Assembly (NCBI GenBank): GCA_002238605.1 | Contig: MPMR01000033.1 | Location: 1-40,041, forward strand | Direction of reading: 5' to 3' | DNA from: BD2-11 clade cluster bacterium bin43 | Lineage (GTDB): Bacteria; Gemmatimonadota; Gemmatimonadetes; Longimicrobiales; Gaopeijiaceae | Length of the DNA stretch: 40,041 nt | Notes under the pieces: generated by a model | Database searches by the model: none | Told to the model about the DNA's origin: nothing | What the model saw: only the letters and a program-made list of their open reading frames with translations | Part shown: in pieces, positions 8,647 through 15,839 of the stretch | How the letters are laid out: each line of letters begins with the position of its first letter | How positions within the stretch are numbered: the stretch's first letter is position 1 | Made by a program: the position numbers and the translations under genes

Positions 8647-10132
8647 GTCTGACAACCATCACGGTGACCATCAGGGCTGCGGCATGATCCACGGGGAGCC
8701 GCGCACGCGGCGCGAGGCCCTGAAGACCATGGGCGCGGGCTTCGGCATGATGGCGTTCGCGAGCCTGATGGGGACGTCGATGCTCGAGGCCTCCAGCGGG
8801 CTCGTGTCGCCGATGGGCACGCCGCTGCCCAGGCCCGATTTCGAGCCGCGCGCGAAGAACGTCATCTTCCTGTTCATGAACGGGGGCGTCTCGCAGGTCG
8901 ACACCTTCGATCCCAAGCCGGAGCTCGAGAAATATCACGGGCAGCCGCTGCCGACCGGCGAGATCAAGACCGAGCGGCGCACCGGCGCGCTCATGAAGTC
9001 GCCCTTCAGCTTCAAGCGCTACGGGGAGTCGGGGACCGCCGTCAGCGAGCTCTTCCCGCACGTGGGCGAGTGCGCGGACGACATCTGCGTGATCCGCTCG
9101 ATGCACACCGAGATCCCGAATCACGAGCCCTCGCTGCTCATGATGAACACGGGGCACATCCAGCCGGGCCGGCCCTCGCTGGGCTCGTGGCTCACGTACG
9201 GGCTGGGGACCGAGAACCGGAACCTGCCCGGATTCGTGGTGCTTTGCCCGGATCAGCCCACCGTCGTGGGCCCGCCGCTGTGGAGCAACGCCTTCCTCCC
9301 GCCCATCCACCAGGGCACCTACATCTCCGACAAGGTGCCGAGGATCGAGGACGACTTCGACCCGGAGCGCCTCATCCCCAACATCCGCGGCGAGGACATG
9401 AACGGCGACGGCCAGCGCCGCGAGGTGGACCTGATCGAGAAGCTGAACCGGCTGCACATGCAGCGCCTGGAGGAGGAGGATCCGCAGATCGAGGGCGCGA
9501 TCCAGGTGATGGAGACCGCCTACCGAATGCAGACCGAGGCCCCGGACGTGTTCGACATCCGCGGCGAAAGCGAGGCGACCCAGAAGCTGTACGGCCCGGG
9601 CAGCACCGCGCGCGGGTGCCTGATGGCGGTGCGGCTGATCGAGCGGGGCGTGCGCATCGTGCAGGTCTACTACGCGAAGGGCGATCCCTGGGATGCCCAT
9701 ACCGACATCTTCCAGCACCGCAAGAACGCCCGCGACTCCGACCAGCCCTTCGCCGCCGTGATCAAGGACCTCAAGTCACGGGGCCTGTTCGACGAGACCC
9801 TGGTGGTGTGCGGCACCGAGTTCGGGCGCACGCCCGTGCTTGAGACGGGGGGCGGGGGCGCGGGAGGCCGCGTGGTCAACGGCCGTGACCACAACCCGTT
9901 CGGCTTCAGCATCTGGCTGGCCGGCGGCGGCATCAAGGGCGGCATGACCTACGGCGCCACCGACGACTTCGGCTTCAAGGCCGTCGAGAACCCGGTCCAC
10001 ATCCACGACCTGCACGCGACCATCCTCTACCTGATGGGCATCGACCACGAGAAGCTGACCTACAACTACAGCGGTCGTGATTTTCGGCTGACGGACGTGG
10101 CCGGCGAGGTGATTCACGACATTATCGCGTGA
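8645..10132 (+). CDS. DUF1501 family exported protein (sulfatase-like fold)
   Basis: This 495-residue protein is the usual partner of PSD1-type proteins. The N-terminus carries a twin-arginine-like export signal, RTRREALKTMGAGFGMMAF. Family landmarks follow: NVIFLFMNGGVSQVDTFDPKPELEKYHG, SPFSFKRYGESG, a DDICVIRSMHTEIPNHEPS block, and near the C-terminus ETLVVCGTEFGRTP, GRDHNPFGFSIWLAGGGIKGG and HIHDLHATILYLMGID. These Asp, Glu and His clusters correspond to the alkaline-phosphatase-like metal site of the fold. The ATG at 8645 is chosen because it precedes the export signal; an in-frame upstream ATG at 8567 would lie inside the PSD1 gene. The ribosome-binding site is poor, and a tandem duplication covers this spot, so translation may depend on coupling to the upstream gene. 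It is probably co-transcribed with PSD1. Confidence 0.9.
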   Translation: MSDNHHGDHQGCGMIHGEPRTRREALKTMGAGFGMMAFASLMGTSMLEASSGLVSPMGTPLPRPDFEPRAKNVIFLFMNGGVSQVDTFDPKPELEKYHGQPLPTGEIKTERRTGALMKSPFSFKRYGESGTAVSELFPHVGECADDICVIRSMHTEIPNHEPSLLMMNTGHIQPGRPSLGSWLTYGLGTENRNLPGFVVLCPDQPTVVGPPLWSNAFLPPIHQGTYISDKVPRIEDDFDPERLIPNIRGEDMNGDGQRREVDLIEKLNRLHMQRLEEEDPQIEGAIQVMETAYRMQTEAPDVFDIRGESEATQKLYGPGSTARGCLMAVRLIERGVRIVQVYYAKGDPWDAHTDIFQHRKNARDSDQPFAAVIKDLKSRGLFDETLVVCGTEFGRTPVLETGGGGAGGRVVNGRDHNPFGFSIWLAGGGIKGGMTYGATDDFGFKAVENPVHIHDLHATILYLMGIDHEKLTYNYSGRDFRLTDVAGEVIHDIIA

Positions 10133-10150
10133 ACGGGGAGCCCTGATCGC

Positions 10151-10543
10151 GTGACCAGGAACTTCCTGCTGGCAACGGGGGCGGGCGCGGTCACGCTCTT
10201 CGTGGTGGGCGGCGTCTTCTACGGGTTCCTGGAAGACTTCTTCGCCAACGAGGTTTCGAGGGCGATGCCCGTCTGGTGGGCGCTGGGCCTGGCCGAACTC
10301 CTGTACGCGGCGGTCCTCACCCTCGTGCTGAGTTGGAGGGGTGTCATCAGCGGCTGGGAGGGGTTCCAGGCCGGGGCCGTGTTCGGGGCTCTGCTGGGCC
10401 TGGGCATGGCGCTGATGGGCTACGCCACGCTGGACGACGTTCAGACACTCGCCACGGTCGGCGGGCACACCCTGATCGGGGTTGTCAACAACGGGTCGGC
10501 CGGGGCGCTGATTGCGGTGGTGCTGAACAGGGGCGGAGGCTGA
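10151..10543 (+). CDS. Small integral membrane protein, unknown function
   Basis: This 130-residue protein starts at GTG, 18 bp after the DUF1501 stop, so it is probably the third gene of that operon. Four hydrophobic segments are visible: residues about 5-25, 42-62, 75-92 and 103-125. Polar loops include FYGFLEDFFANEVSRAMP and a NNGSAG turn near the end. I do not recognise a named family. The spacing suggests it works at the membrane with, or is merely transcribed with, the PSD1/DUF1501 pair. Confidence 0.7.
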   Translation: MTRNFLLATGAGAVTLFVVGGVFYGFLEDFFANEVSRAMPVWWALGLAELLYAAVLTLVLSWRGVISGWEGFQAGAVFGALLGLGMALMGYATLDDVQTLATVGGHTLIGVVNNGSAGALIAVVLNRGGG

Positions 10544-10591
10544 GGCCATCACCTGAAACGGCGGTTCCCGACCGCCGGCAGCCCGCAGTCG

Positions 10592-11218
10592 TTATCCGGC
10601 AATCGGGATGCGAACGGATCCGACGAGCGAGATGGTCCGGTTGCGGCCCTCCGGTGCCTCGTCGCTGGCGAAGATCTCGGTCAATCCCTCGGTGAACAGC
10701 ACCGTGACGCCGAGGGGGCCGACGATGTAGCCGGCCCCCGCGGTGATCCCGATATCGGTGTTCGTGTCGATACGCATATCGTCGCAGCTCTGCTCCCTCG
10801 ACAGGTCGACCCCCTCGACCGAGACGTCGATGGCCACGTTGCATCGCCTGTCCCGCGCAACGCTCGCGCCGGCGAGGAAATGGAAGTCGCCGCCGATCTC
10901 GAGCAGACCGCGCAGCACGAGATAGTCGATCTCGATGTTCAACTGACCGGTCGCATCGCCTTCGCTGAGCTCCGCCCCGGCGCCCTTCTCGATGTAGCCG
11001 GCTTCCACCCGCAGGCCGACCAGGTCGATCACCCGCAGGGAGAATCCTCCCGCGGCATTCCGTCCGATGCGGCTCTCCGTGGCCTCCTCATCCGTCGCGA
11101 GGCCCATGGTCGCTCCGGCTCCCAGGATCAGATCGTTGGTTCTCTGCTGTGCCTGGGTGTCGGCGGCAGGGATCGCCAGCAGCAATGCGCAGAGAACGGG
11201 TGCGAGCGGCTGGCGCAT
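10592..11218 (-). CDS. Outer-membrane beta-barrel-like protein
   Basis: Predicted exported protein of 208 residues with a signal peptide ending at ADTQA-Q. The mature part has alternating short strands and turns (LILGAGATMGLAT, GGFSLRVIDLVGLRVEAGY, INTDIGITAGAGYIVGP-like repeats) and ends with SLVGSVRIPIAG, as in small 8-stranded porin or OmpX/opacity-like barrels. Two cysteines in RRCNVAIDV and REQSCDDM could form a disulfide. The ATG at 11218 has GGGAG eight bases upstream and is better than the longer frame from 11248. It is the last gene of the minus-strand run that includes the M56 and BlaI genes, 57 bp after the lipoprotein gene. Its exact role is unknown. Confidence 0.7.
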   Translation of the reverse strand: MRQPLAPVLCALLLAIPAADTQAQQRTNDLILGAGATMGLATDEEATESRIGRNAAGGFSLRVIDLVGLRVEAGYIEKGAGAELSEGDATGQLNIEIDYLVLRGLLEIGGDFHFLAGASVARDRRCNVAIDVSVEGVDLSREQSCDDMRIDTNTDIGITAGAGYIVGPLGVTVLFTEGLTEIFASDEAPEGRNRTISLVGSVRIPIAG

Positions 11219-11275
11219 GATGGGGACTCCCTTCTCGGACGGGGTCAATGGCAGCGGCTGACCGCCGGCGATGGC

Positions 11276-11659
11276 CTACCCCGACGATGAACCGAGCTCG
11301 ACATGCACGCTGTACCAGTCGAAACTCTGACCGGAAGCGTCCAGCGTGACAGACTGCTTCGCCCCGGCCGCGAGGTCAACCCTGGGCGTCGGACCGAGTT
11401 CGGTTCCGTTGGAGAGGTGGATTTCGACGCGCACGGCAGTGACCGTCGCGCTGGTCGTGTTGGTTACGGTGCCGGTGAACCGCCGGCCTGATGCATCGTA
11501 GCTGATGACCAGGTCCACGCCGCTGCGGGTATCGGTCGCGGTCTCGTCGGCGTTCCAACGCGTACCCGACTCGCCCGGTTCGGTGGGGCTGTCGACGCAG
11601 GCGGCCACCATGGCCAGGAGGGCCAGGGTCGCTGCACGGGATGCTGTATGTCTAGTCAT
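11276..11659 (-). CDS. Lipoprotein with an FxLYD-like beta domain
   Basis: This 127-residue lipoprotein has a lipobox MVAAC. A single beta-sandwich-like domain follows: LVISYDASGRRFTGTVTNTT, VTAVRVEIHLSNGTELGPT, DLAAGAKQSVTLDA. The same domain occurs in the protein at 13298-14074 (VEVHLDNGTELGPTRRIDV), so the two are paralogues. The pattern resembles FxLYD-type domains of secreted proteins; that name is inference. The ATG at 11659 has AAGGAG at optimal spacing. The start overlaps the end of the M56 gene by 8 bp (ATGACTAG), so the two are translationally coupled. Confidence 0.75.
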   Translation of the reverse strand: MTRHTASRAATLALLAMVAACVDSPTEPGESGTRWNADETATDTRSGVDLVISYDASGRRFTGTVTNTTSATVTAVRVEIHLSNGTELGPTPRVDLAAGAKQSVTLDASGQSFDWYSVHVELGSSSG

Positions 11660-12815
11660 GAGTCTCTCCTTCATTGTTGTCGTTGTCGTTGTCGTGCTCG
11701 AGGCTCGTGGGAGACCTGTGCTCCCGCGGCTGCTCGTGTTCCCCCTGTCGCGCGCCCTCGACGGCGCGCTGGTCCTCGTGGGGCCCTTCCGGTTCGGGTG
11801 CCACCGCCGGGGCGAACAACGGGGCGAGAACCAGAACGCCCACCGCGCTCATGCGGCGCCAGGGGGACGATGGCGCCTGGGGTGAACCCTGTCCGGACAT
11901 GAGCCTCCGAACGCGCTGCTCCAGCTGTGAGCGATGCCTGCCGATGCACGGAACCGGAGTGCGCCGGTCCCTGCCGATCACCCATCCGGCCACCTCGGTC
12001 AAGCAGCTCGCCATCGCGAAACGGTCATCGACCTGACTGGCGGCCCAGTCGTCGCACAGCTCCTCGGCGGCGCATCGAATCTCGCGCGCGGCAAGCCGGA
12101 AAAGCGGCTGGAAGAAGAAGACGGCCTGGAAGACGTTCAGAACCGCCAACCGGATCGGGTCTCCGCGCAGATGGTGCGCGACTTCGTGACCGAGAAGCGC
12201 ACGGAGCTCTTCTTCGTCCAGTTCATGGAGTGCGCGCACGGGGACGCAGATCTCGCGAGCTGTCCCAACGCCCAGGGCAATGGCCGAGCCCAGGTCGTCG
12301 CTCTCGGTCAGACGAGGCACCGGTGCCAGGGACGCCCTGCGGCTGAGTGATGCCAGCGCGCCCGAGGCCCGCGGGTCCGCTACCGGCTCACGCTCGCCGA
12401 GTCGGCGCCGCAGTTTCCCCAATCGCAGGATGTAGAGGGCGAGCAAGCCCCCGGCGAACACGACCCATAGCGTGCCGGCGGAGTTCAACCAGCCCGCAGG
12501 AAGCGCAATCCCGGGGTTTTGGGCTTCTTCGCCCGATGGCGAAAAGACGGAGGCCACGCCGTCCCGATGGCCTGGTTCGCCCTGGGCGTGGCGCTCCTCG
12601 CCGGCGATGAAGGTGGGCACGGGGAGCCGCCAGACGGCGGAGCCCGACGAGGTCACGGAGTGGACCGTCGGAGTGATCAGGCTGGCGGCGAGCACCGTGT
12701 GCCAGATTGTTTCCCGCAGGCGTGCATGCGCCCCGGGGAAGAGACGCAGGCCCAGCCAGGCAACGCCGCACCACAGAGTGCTGTGGACCAGGAAGGTGAA
12801 AAGCCACGCCGTCAT
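11652..12815 (-). CDS. M56 family membrane metallopeptidase (BlaR1/MecR1-type)
   Basis: Predicted membrane zinc protease of 387 residues that senses an envelope signal and inactivates its cognate BlaI repressor. Membrane segments lie at about 4-22, 38-52, 112-130 and 325-345. The catalytic motif HEVAHH is at 210-215, with the third ligand region EELCDDWA at 251-258, which is the M56 signature. BlaR1 and MecR1 carry an extracellular penicillin-binding domain after this point; here only a short membrane anchor and a charged tail (DNDNDNNEGE) remain. The stimulus is therefore probably not a beta-lactam bound covalently. The ATG overlaps the blaI stop by 4 bp, the standard arrangement. It forms one operon with BlaI upstream and the lipoprotein downstream. 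Confidence 0.9.
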   Translation of the reverse strand: MTAWLFTFLVHSTLWCGVAWLGLRLFPGAHARLRETIWHTVLAASLITPTVHSVTSSGSAVWRLPVPTFIAGEERHAQGEPGHRDGVASVFSPSGEEAQNPGIALPAGWLNSAGTLWVVFAGGLLALYILRLGKLRRRLGEREPVADPRASGALASLSRRASLAPVPRLTESDDLGSAIALGVGTAREICVPVRALHELDEEELRALLGHEVAHHLRGDPIRLAVLNVFQAVFFFQPLFRLAAREIRCAAEELCDDWAASQVDDRFAMASCLTEVAGWVIGRDRRTPVPCIGRHRSQLEQRVRRLMSGQGSPQAPSSPWRRMSAVGVLVLAPLFAPAVAPEPEGPHEDQRAVEGARQGEHEQPREHRSPTSLEHDNDNDNNEGETHD

Positions 12816-13210
12816 TTCGATTCCCCCTTCCGGTCCCCTTTCCGCTTGCTGGACACGATCGTCTTGAGGCCCTCCAGGTCGTCCGGGTCGATCTCGCCGG
12901 ATCGGACCAGGTGGTTGACCAATGCCGTGCTGTCACCGGAGAACAACCGCGTCACCAGGCTGGCCACCATCGTCTTGCGGACATCCGCCTCGGCGATCGC
13001 GGGCCGGTACATGAACTGTCGTCCGTTCGTTCGGTGCTCCACGCATCCGTACTCCTCCAGCTTGCGCAGCATCGTCTTGATGGTCGTGACGGCGAGGCGC
13101 CGCTCTTCAAAGAGCGCCTCGTGAACCTCGATGGCCGGGGCCTCGCCGCGCTCCCAGAGCACGCGCATGATGGCGAGTTGCAGGTCTCCCAGTTGCCGCT
13201 TCCGCTTCAT
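12812..13210 (-). CDS. BlaI/MecI/CopY family transcriptional repressor
   Basis: This 132-residue winged-helix repressor is the partner of the M56 protease. Family hallmarks: QLGDLQLAIMRVLWERGEA at the N-terminus, EVHEALFEERRLAVTTIKTMLRKLEEYG (recognition helix), HRTNGRQFMYRP wing, then a C-terminal dimerisation helix region (VASLVTRLFSGDSTALVNHLV). BlaI proteins dimerise on palindromic operators and are cleaved after signalling by the M56 protease. The ATG at 13210 has GGAG eight bases upstream; the longer frame to 13273 would begin inside the operator and is rejected. The dyad at 13254-13273, 44 bp upstream, suggests autoregulation. Confidence 0.92.
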   Translation of the reverse strand: MKRKRQLGDLQLAIMRVLWERGEAPAIEVHEALFEERRLAVTTIKTMLRKLEEYGCVEHRTNGRQFMYRPAIAEADVRKTMVASLVTRLFSGDSTALVNHLVRSGEIDPDDLEGLKTIVSSKRKGDRKGESK

Positions 13211-13253
13211 CACGGGCTCTCCGTCGATATGACCGGGGACGATTACTCGGGTG

Positions 13254-13273
13254 GTTACTACCGGAGTAGTCAC
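13254..13273. promoter_or_regulatory. BlaI-type operator upstream of blaI
   Basis: GTTACTACCGGAGTAGTCAC is a near-perfect palindrome (18 of 20 positions pair) with core ACTACCGGAGTAGT at 13257-13270. Its size and position match Bla/Mec boxes. Related 14-bp cores occur upstream of the 14074 gene and of tonB. Confidence 0.75.
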
Positions 13274-13297
13274 TAACGGGTTCCTCCAACCGCTCCC

Positions 13298-14074
13298 TTA
13301 CCTGGACCTGGCCGCGAGGGCGACCTCAAACGCACGCATCTCGCCACGCAGGATCTGGAGCTGGTTGTACACCGGCCGGAAGGCGGCGCCGCGCGGGCGG
13401 GCGGTCTCGCCACCTCCGTGTTCGCCGGGCCCTTCGCGTCCGCCATGCTCGTTGGCGCCTTCGCCGCGCTCTTCGCCCCCTTCTGCTCCGCCCTCTCCCT
13501 CACCCTCCTCCCCGCCTGCGCCGTGCCCCGCCTCGATGCCGGCTTCGGGGTGACTGACCCACGCGCTGAAGTCGTTCCCGAAGGCTCCCAGTTCGACGGG
13601 CACGGTCTCGCCGGGACCGACATCGATGCGCCTCGTCGGGCCGAGTTCCGTGCCGTTGTCCAGGTGGACCTCCACGCGCACCTGCGCGAGAGGCCGTGCG
13701 GTGCTGTTCGTCACCGAGCCGACGAAGACCTGCGTCGCCGGGTCGAACTGCAGAACCAGACGAGCCCCGTTCGCGAAGAGCTTGTCCAGTTTCGTCATCT
13801 TCGACAGATACGCACCCTCGCCACCCTCGTTGCTCACGCGCCGCGCTCGTTGCGGGTCGCGGTAAACGGAGAGCCCCGCCCTCACGCGCATCTCGCGGAG
13901 GTCGGCACGGGCCTGCTTCACGAGATCGTAGAGGTTGTCCGCATTCGCACGCTCCTGCGCCGGCTGTTGCTCTTGCAAGCCGGGTGCCGGAGCTTTCTCG
14001 CCGTCCACGTGCGCGGACAGGCCGGCCCCGGCCATGCCGAGCACCATCAGGGACATCAGTGTGATCTTCATCAT
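13298..14074 (-). CDS. Secreted protein with FxLYD-like domain and Gly/Glu-rich linker
   Basis: This 258-residue protein has a signal peptide (MKITLMSLMVLGMAGAGLSA). Residues about 40-95 form a charged helical region (NLYDLVKQARADLREMRVRAG). Residues about 100-170 form a beta domain (LVLQFDPATQVFVGSVTNST, VRVEVHLDNGTELGPTRRID) that is clearly paralogous to the lipoprotein at 11276-11659. A 50-residue Gly/Glu/His low-complexity stretch (near 180-225) precedes a short C-terminal helix (YNQLQILRGEMRAFEVAL). The ATG has GGAGGAG at good spacing. Two BlaI-type boxes lie 55-84 bp upstream, so it is probably repressed by the neighbouring BlaI. Function unknown; presumably an envelope protein. Confidence 0.75.
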   Translation of the reverse strand: MMKITLMSLMVLGMAGAGLSAHVDGEKAPAPGLQEQQPAQERANADNLYDLVKQARADLREMRVRAGLSVYRDPQRARRVSNEGGEGAYLSKMTKLDKLFANGARLVLQFDPATQVFVGSVTNSTARPLAQVRVEVHLDNGTELGPTRRIDVGPGETVPVELGAFGNDFSAWVSHPEAGIEAGHGAGGEEGEGEGGAEGGEERGEGANEHGGREGPGEHGGGETARPRGAAFRPVYNQLQILRGEMRAFEVALAARSR

Positions 14075-14128
14075 CGGTCTCCTCCGGAGTTGGGTAGCGA
14101 CCCCGGGGCGACACCCGCCGCCGGTCCG

Positions 14129-14158
14129 ACTACCGCACTAGTTGACGACCGTAGTAGT
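14129..14158. promoter_or_regulatory. Tandem BlaI-type operator boxes upstream of the 14074 gene
   Basis: Two 14-bp cores, ACTACCGCACTAGT (14129-14142) and ACGACCGTAGTAGT (14145-14158), each differ from the blaI operator core ACTACCGGAGTAGT at two positions. Their starts are 16 bp apart. The placement just upstream of the 14074 gene fits repression by BlaI. Confidence 0.7.
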
Positions 14159-14344
14159 CACCACGGAGCGCGAAGGTTCCCCGATGGAGAAGGGTCAACC
14201 GGGTTACGAGGGTGCCGCGATGGGAAGGGTTACCGGGTTACGGAGGTGCAAGTCCGTGCGAAGCATGACTTGCTGACGTGAGAGCCGCCTCTCATCTTGG
14301 GAGCGCGCACAATAGTTGTCCGGCACGTGACGAGGAGACAAGGC

Positions 14345-14728
14345 ATGTCAGGGTGGTTCGGCGAGTGGTGGCCGCTGTTGGCAACGCTCCTGATCCTGGT
14401 CGTCGGTTTGAGTTGGCTGGTCCTTCGACTGGCCGGAAGCTCACACTCCGGCCGCAGGACCGCATTCGAGACGGTCTTCCGGAAGGGGATGGTGCAGCCG
14501 ATCATCACCCACATCATGGCGTGGACGTTCGCCCTGATGGCCTCCAGCCTGATCATCTTCTTTCTCTATGTGAGAGAATTTGATCGGGCCGAAGACGTTT
14601 TCTCCTACGTCGTTGCCGTGATCGGCCCCATAATCGGGTTCTGGTTCGGATCCAGAGGCCGAGAGGGCGGCACGGAGACCGGTGAGACCGGTGGCACGAC
14701 GGAGAACCGCGGTCCCTCGCAGCCGTAG
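14345..14728 (+). CDS. Small membrane protein, unknown function
   Basis: This 127-residue protein has three hydrophobic segments: residues about 8-30, 55-75 and 84-103. It ends in a Gly/Thr-rich hydrophilic tail. The ATG at 14345 has GAGGAG nine bases upstream and is preferred to the TTG at 14297. The upstream 100 bp contain a short near-duplicate (AAGGGT..CCGGGTTACG) around 14188-14240. No family recognised. Confidence 0.65.
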   Translation: MSGWFGEWWPLLATLLILVVGLSWLVLRLAGSSHSGRRTAFETVFRKGMVQPIITHIMAWTFALMASSLIIFFLYVREFDRAEDVFSYVVAVIGPIIGFWFGSRGREGGTETGETGGTTENRGPSQP

Positions 14729-14754
14729 GCCGAGTGCCGGCGCGTCCGAAGCGG

Positions 14755-15441
14755 CTACCGCGTCTGGAACATGATGGGAAGCGAGATCCACACCGGGACC
14801 ACCTTGTCCAGGTTGAGCGCCGGGGTGAACCTGAACACGTTTGCCACGCGCAACGCCGCGTCGTCGAGCGAAGCGTGTCCGGAGCTCTCCGCGACGAGGG
14901 TGTTCTGAACGATCCCTTCCTCGTCGATGAAGAAGTGCACCGTCACCCTCCCGCCGATGCCGTTGTCCCGCAGGATCGGGGGATACTCCCGCTCCAGCGC
15001 ACGCTCCACTTCACGTTGGTTGGTGAGGTCGGGACGGACAGTGTAGGGCGTGAACGACGGTGCCGCGGAGATGTCGACCGCCTCCTCGTCGGGAGGAGGA
15101 GGCAGCTCCTCGACCGGATTGTCCTCGAAGGTGGTGGGCGCGATGGTGATGTCCTCGCTGATGTCGGCCGCGGCGATCACGGGGGTCGCGGGCCGGCTGA
15201 TCGCCTGGGGCGGCGGGGGAATCTCGATCTCGGGCGGGAGTTCGATCGCCACGAGCTCCTCGGAGTCGAAGGAGACGTCCTCCGCGGTCATGCTCGGCCA
15301 GAACATGAACACCACGAAGTGAACCACGGTCGCGGCCAGAACCGATCCCCAGAACCAGGTGTCGAACGACTTCTTGAAGCGGTCGTTCGCCGTCTCCAGG
15401 GGCGCGCCTTCCTGCACCTGTACGGATTCGTTGTCGCTCAT
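14755..15441 (-). CDS. tonB: TonB family energy transducer
   Basis: This 228-residue inner-membrane protein couples the proton motive force to outer-membrane receptors, or acts as a TonB-like domain partner. One membrane anchor lies at about 31-50 (WGSVLAATVVHFVVFMF). A Pro/Glu-rich periplasmic spacer covers about 65-125 (IELPPEIEIPPPPQ, EELPPPPDEE). The C-terminal TonB domain covers about 140-225 (YPPILRDNGIGGRVTVHFFI, SSGHASLDDAALRVANVFRFTPA). ExbB and ExbD are not adjacent. The ATG has GAGGAG. A TTGACA promoter overlapped by a perfect palindrome of the BlaI-box type lies about 60 bp upstream, so expression is probably controlled by the BlaI at 12812-13210. Confidence 0.88.
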   Translation of the reverse strand: MSDNESVQVQEGAPLETANDRFKKSFDTWFWGSVLAATVVHFVVFMFWPSMTAEDVSFDSEELVAIELPPEIEIPPPPQAISRPATPVIAAADISEDITIAPTTFEDNPVEELPPPPDEEAVDISAAPSFTPYTVRPDLTNQREVERALEREYPPILRDNGIGGRVTVHFFIDEEGIVQNTLVAESSGHASLDDAALRVANVFRFTPALNLDKVVPVWISLPIMFQTR

Positions 15442-15480
15442 CGTCTCTCCTCGTCATGCGGTCGAAGAACACCAGTTGGT

Positions 15481-15525
15481 ACGATGGGGAGCAGAAACGG
15501 ATCTGTCAACTAAGTTTTTAGTTGA
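15481..15525 (-). promoter_or_regulatory. tonB promoter with overlapping palindromic operator
   Basis: On the minus strand a consensus -35 TTGACA (15504-15509) is followed after 17 bp by CATCGT (15481-15486). A perfect inverted repeat, TCAACTAA (15506-15513) and TTAGTTGA (15518-15525) with a 4-bp centre, overlaps the -35 hexamer. Its 14-bp core ACTAAGTTTTTAGT has the same ACTA-N6-TAGT form and length as the boxes at blaI and the 14074 gene. Confidence 0.7.
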
Positions 15526-15569
15526 TGATGGGAAGGGACTCCGGAGGCGTTTCCCGTCCATTGCCATAA

Positions 15570-15761
15570 CGTCCCTCGGTCCTGGACTACGGCCTGGGCC
15601 CGAAACAGGCGGGACGGATTGCGGGCGCGGCAGGGAAGGCCGTTTCCGAGTGGCGAGAGGTCGCCGCACGACTCGGTGGGAGCCGACGGGAAATCGATCG
15701 CATGGAGTCGGCGTTCGAGCACGAGGACCTCGCGCGGGCTCGCGAGCTCGGGGCTGGGTGA
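15570..15761 (+). pseudogene. HipA-like toxin kinase, C-terminal remnant
   Basis: About 63 codons remain open from the stop at 15567 to TGA at 15759. The translation includes DYGLGPKQAGRIAGAAGKAV, VSEWREVAARLGGSRREIDR and MESAFEHEDLARA. This matches the end of HipA-type serine kinases, which typically finish with a WR..A...G....EI..M..AFEH pattern. No start codon, kinase core or HipB partner is present, so this is a dead fragment of a type II toxin-antitoxin locus. Confidence 0.6.
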
Positions 15762-15839
15762 CCGCCACGATTCGGTCCTACGACGAGGAGGGCGCTCAAT
15801 AGGACTGACGATTGTGGTTCATGAGGCCGGGAAAGGCGG

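Noticed and set aside
13211-13273. N-terminal extension of BlaI to 13273
   Set aside because: The extension would be encoded by the operator itself, and the ATG at 13210 has a good ribosome-binding site and matches normal family length.
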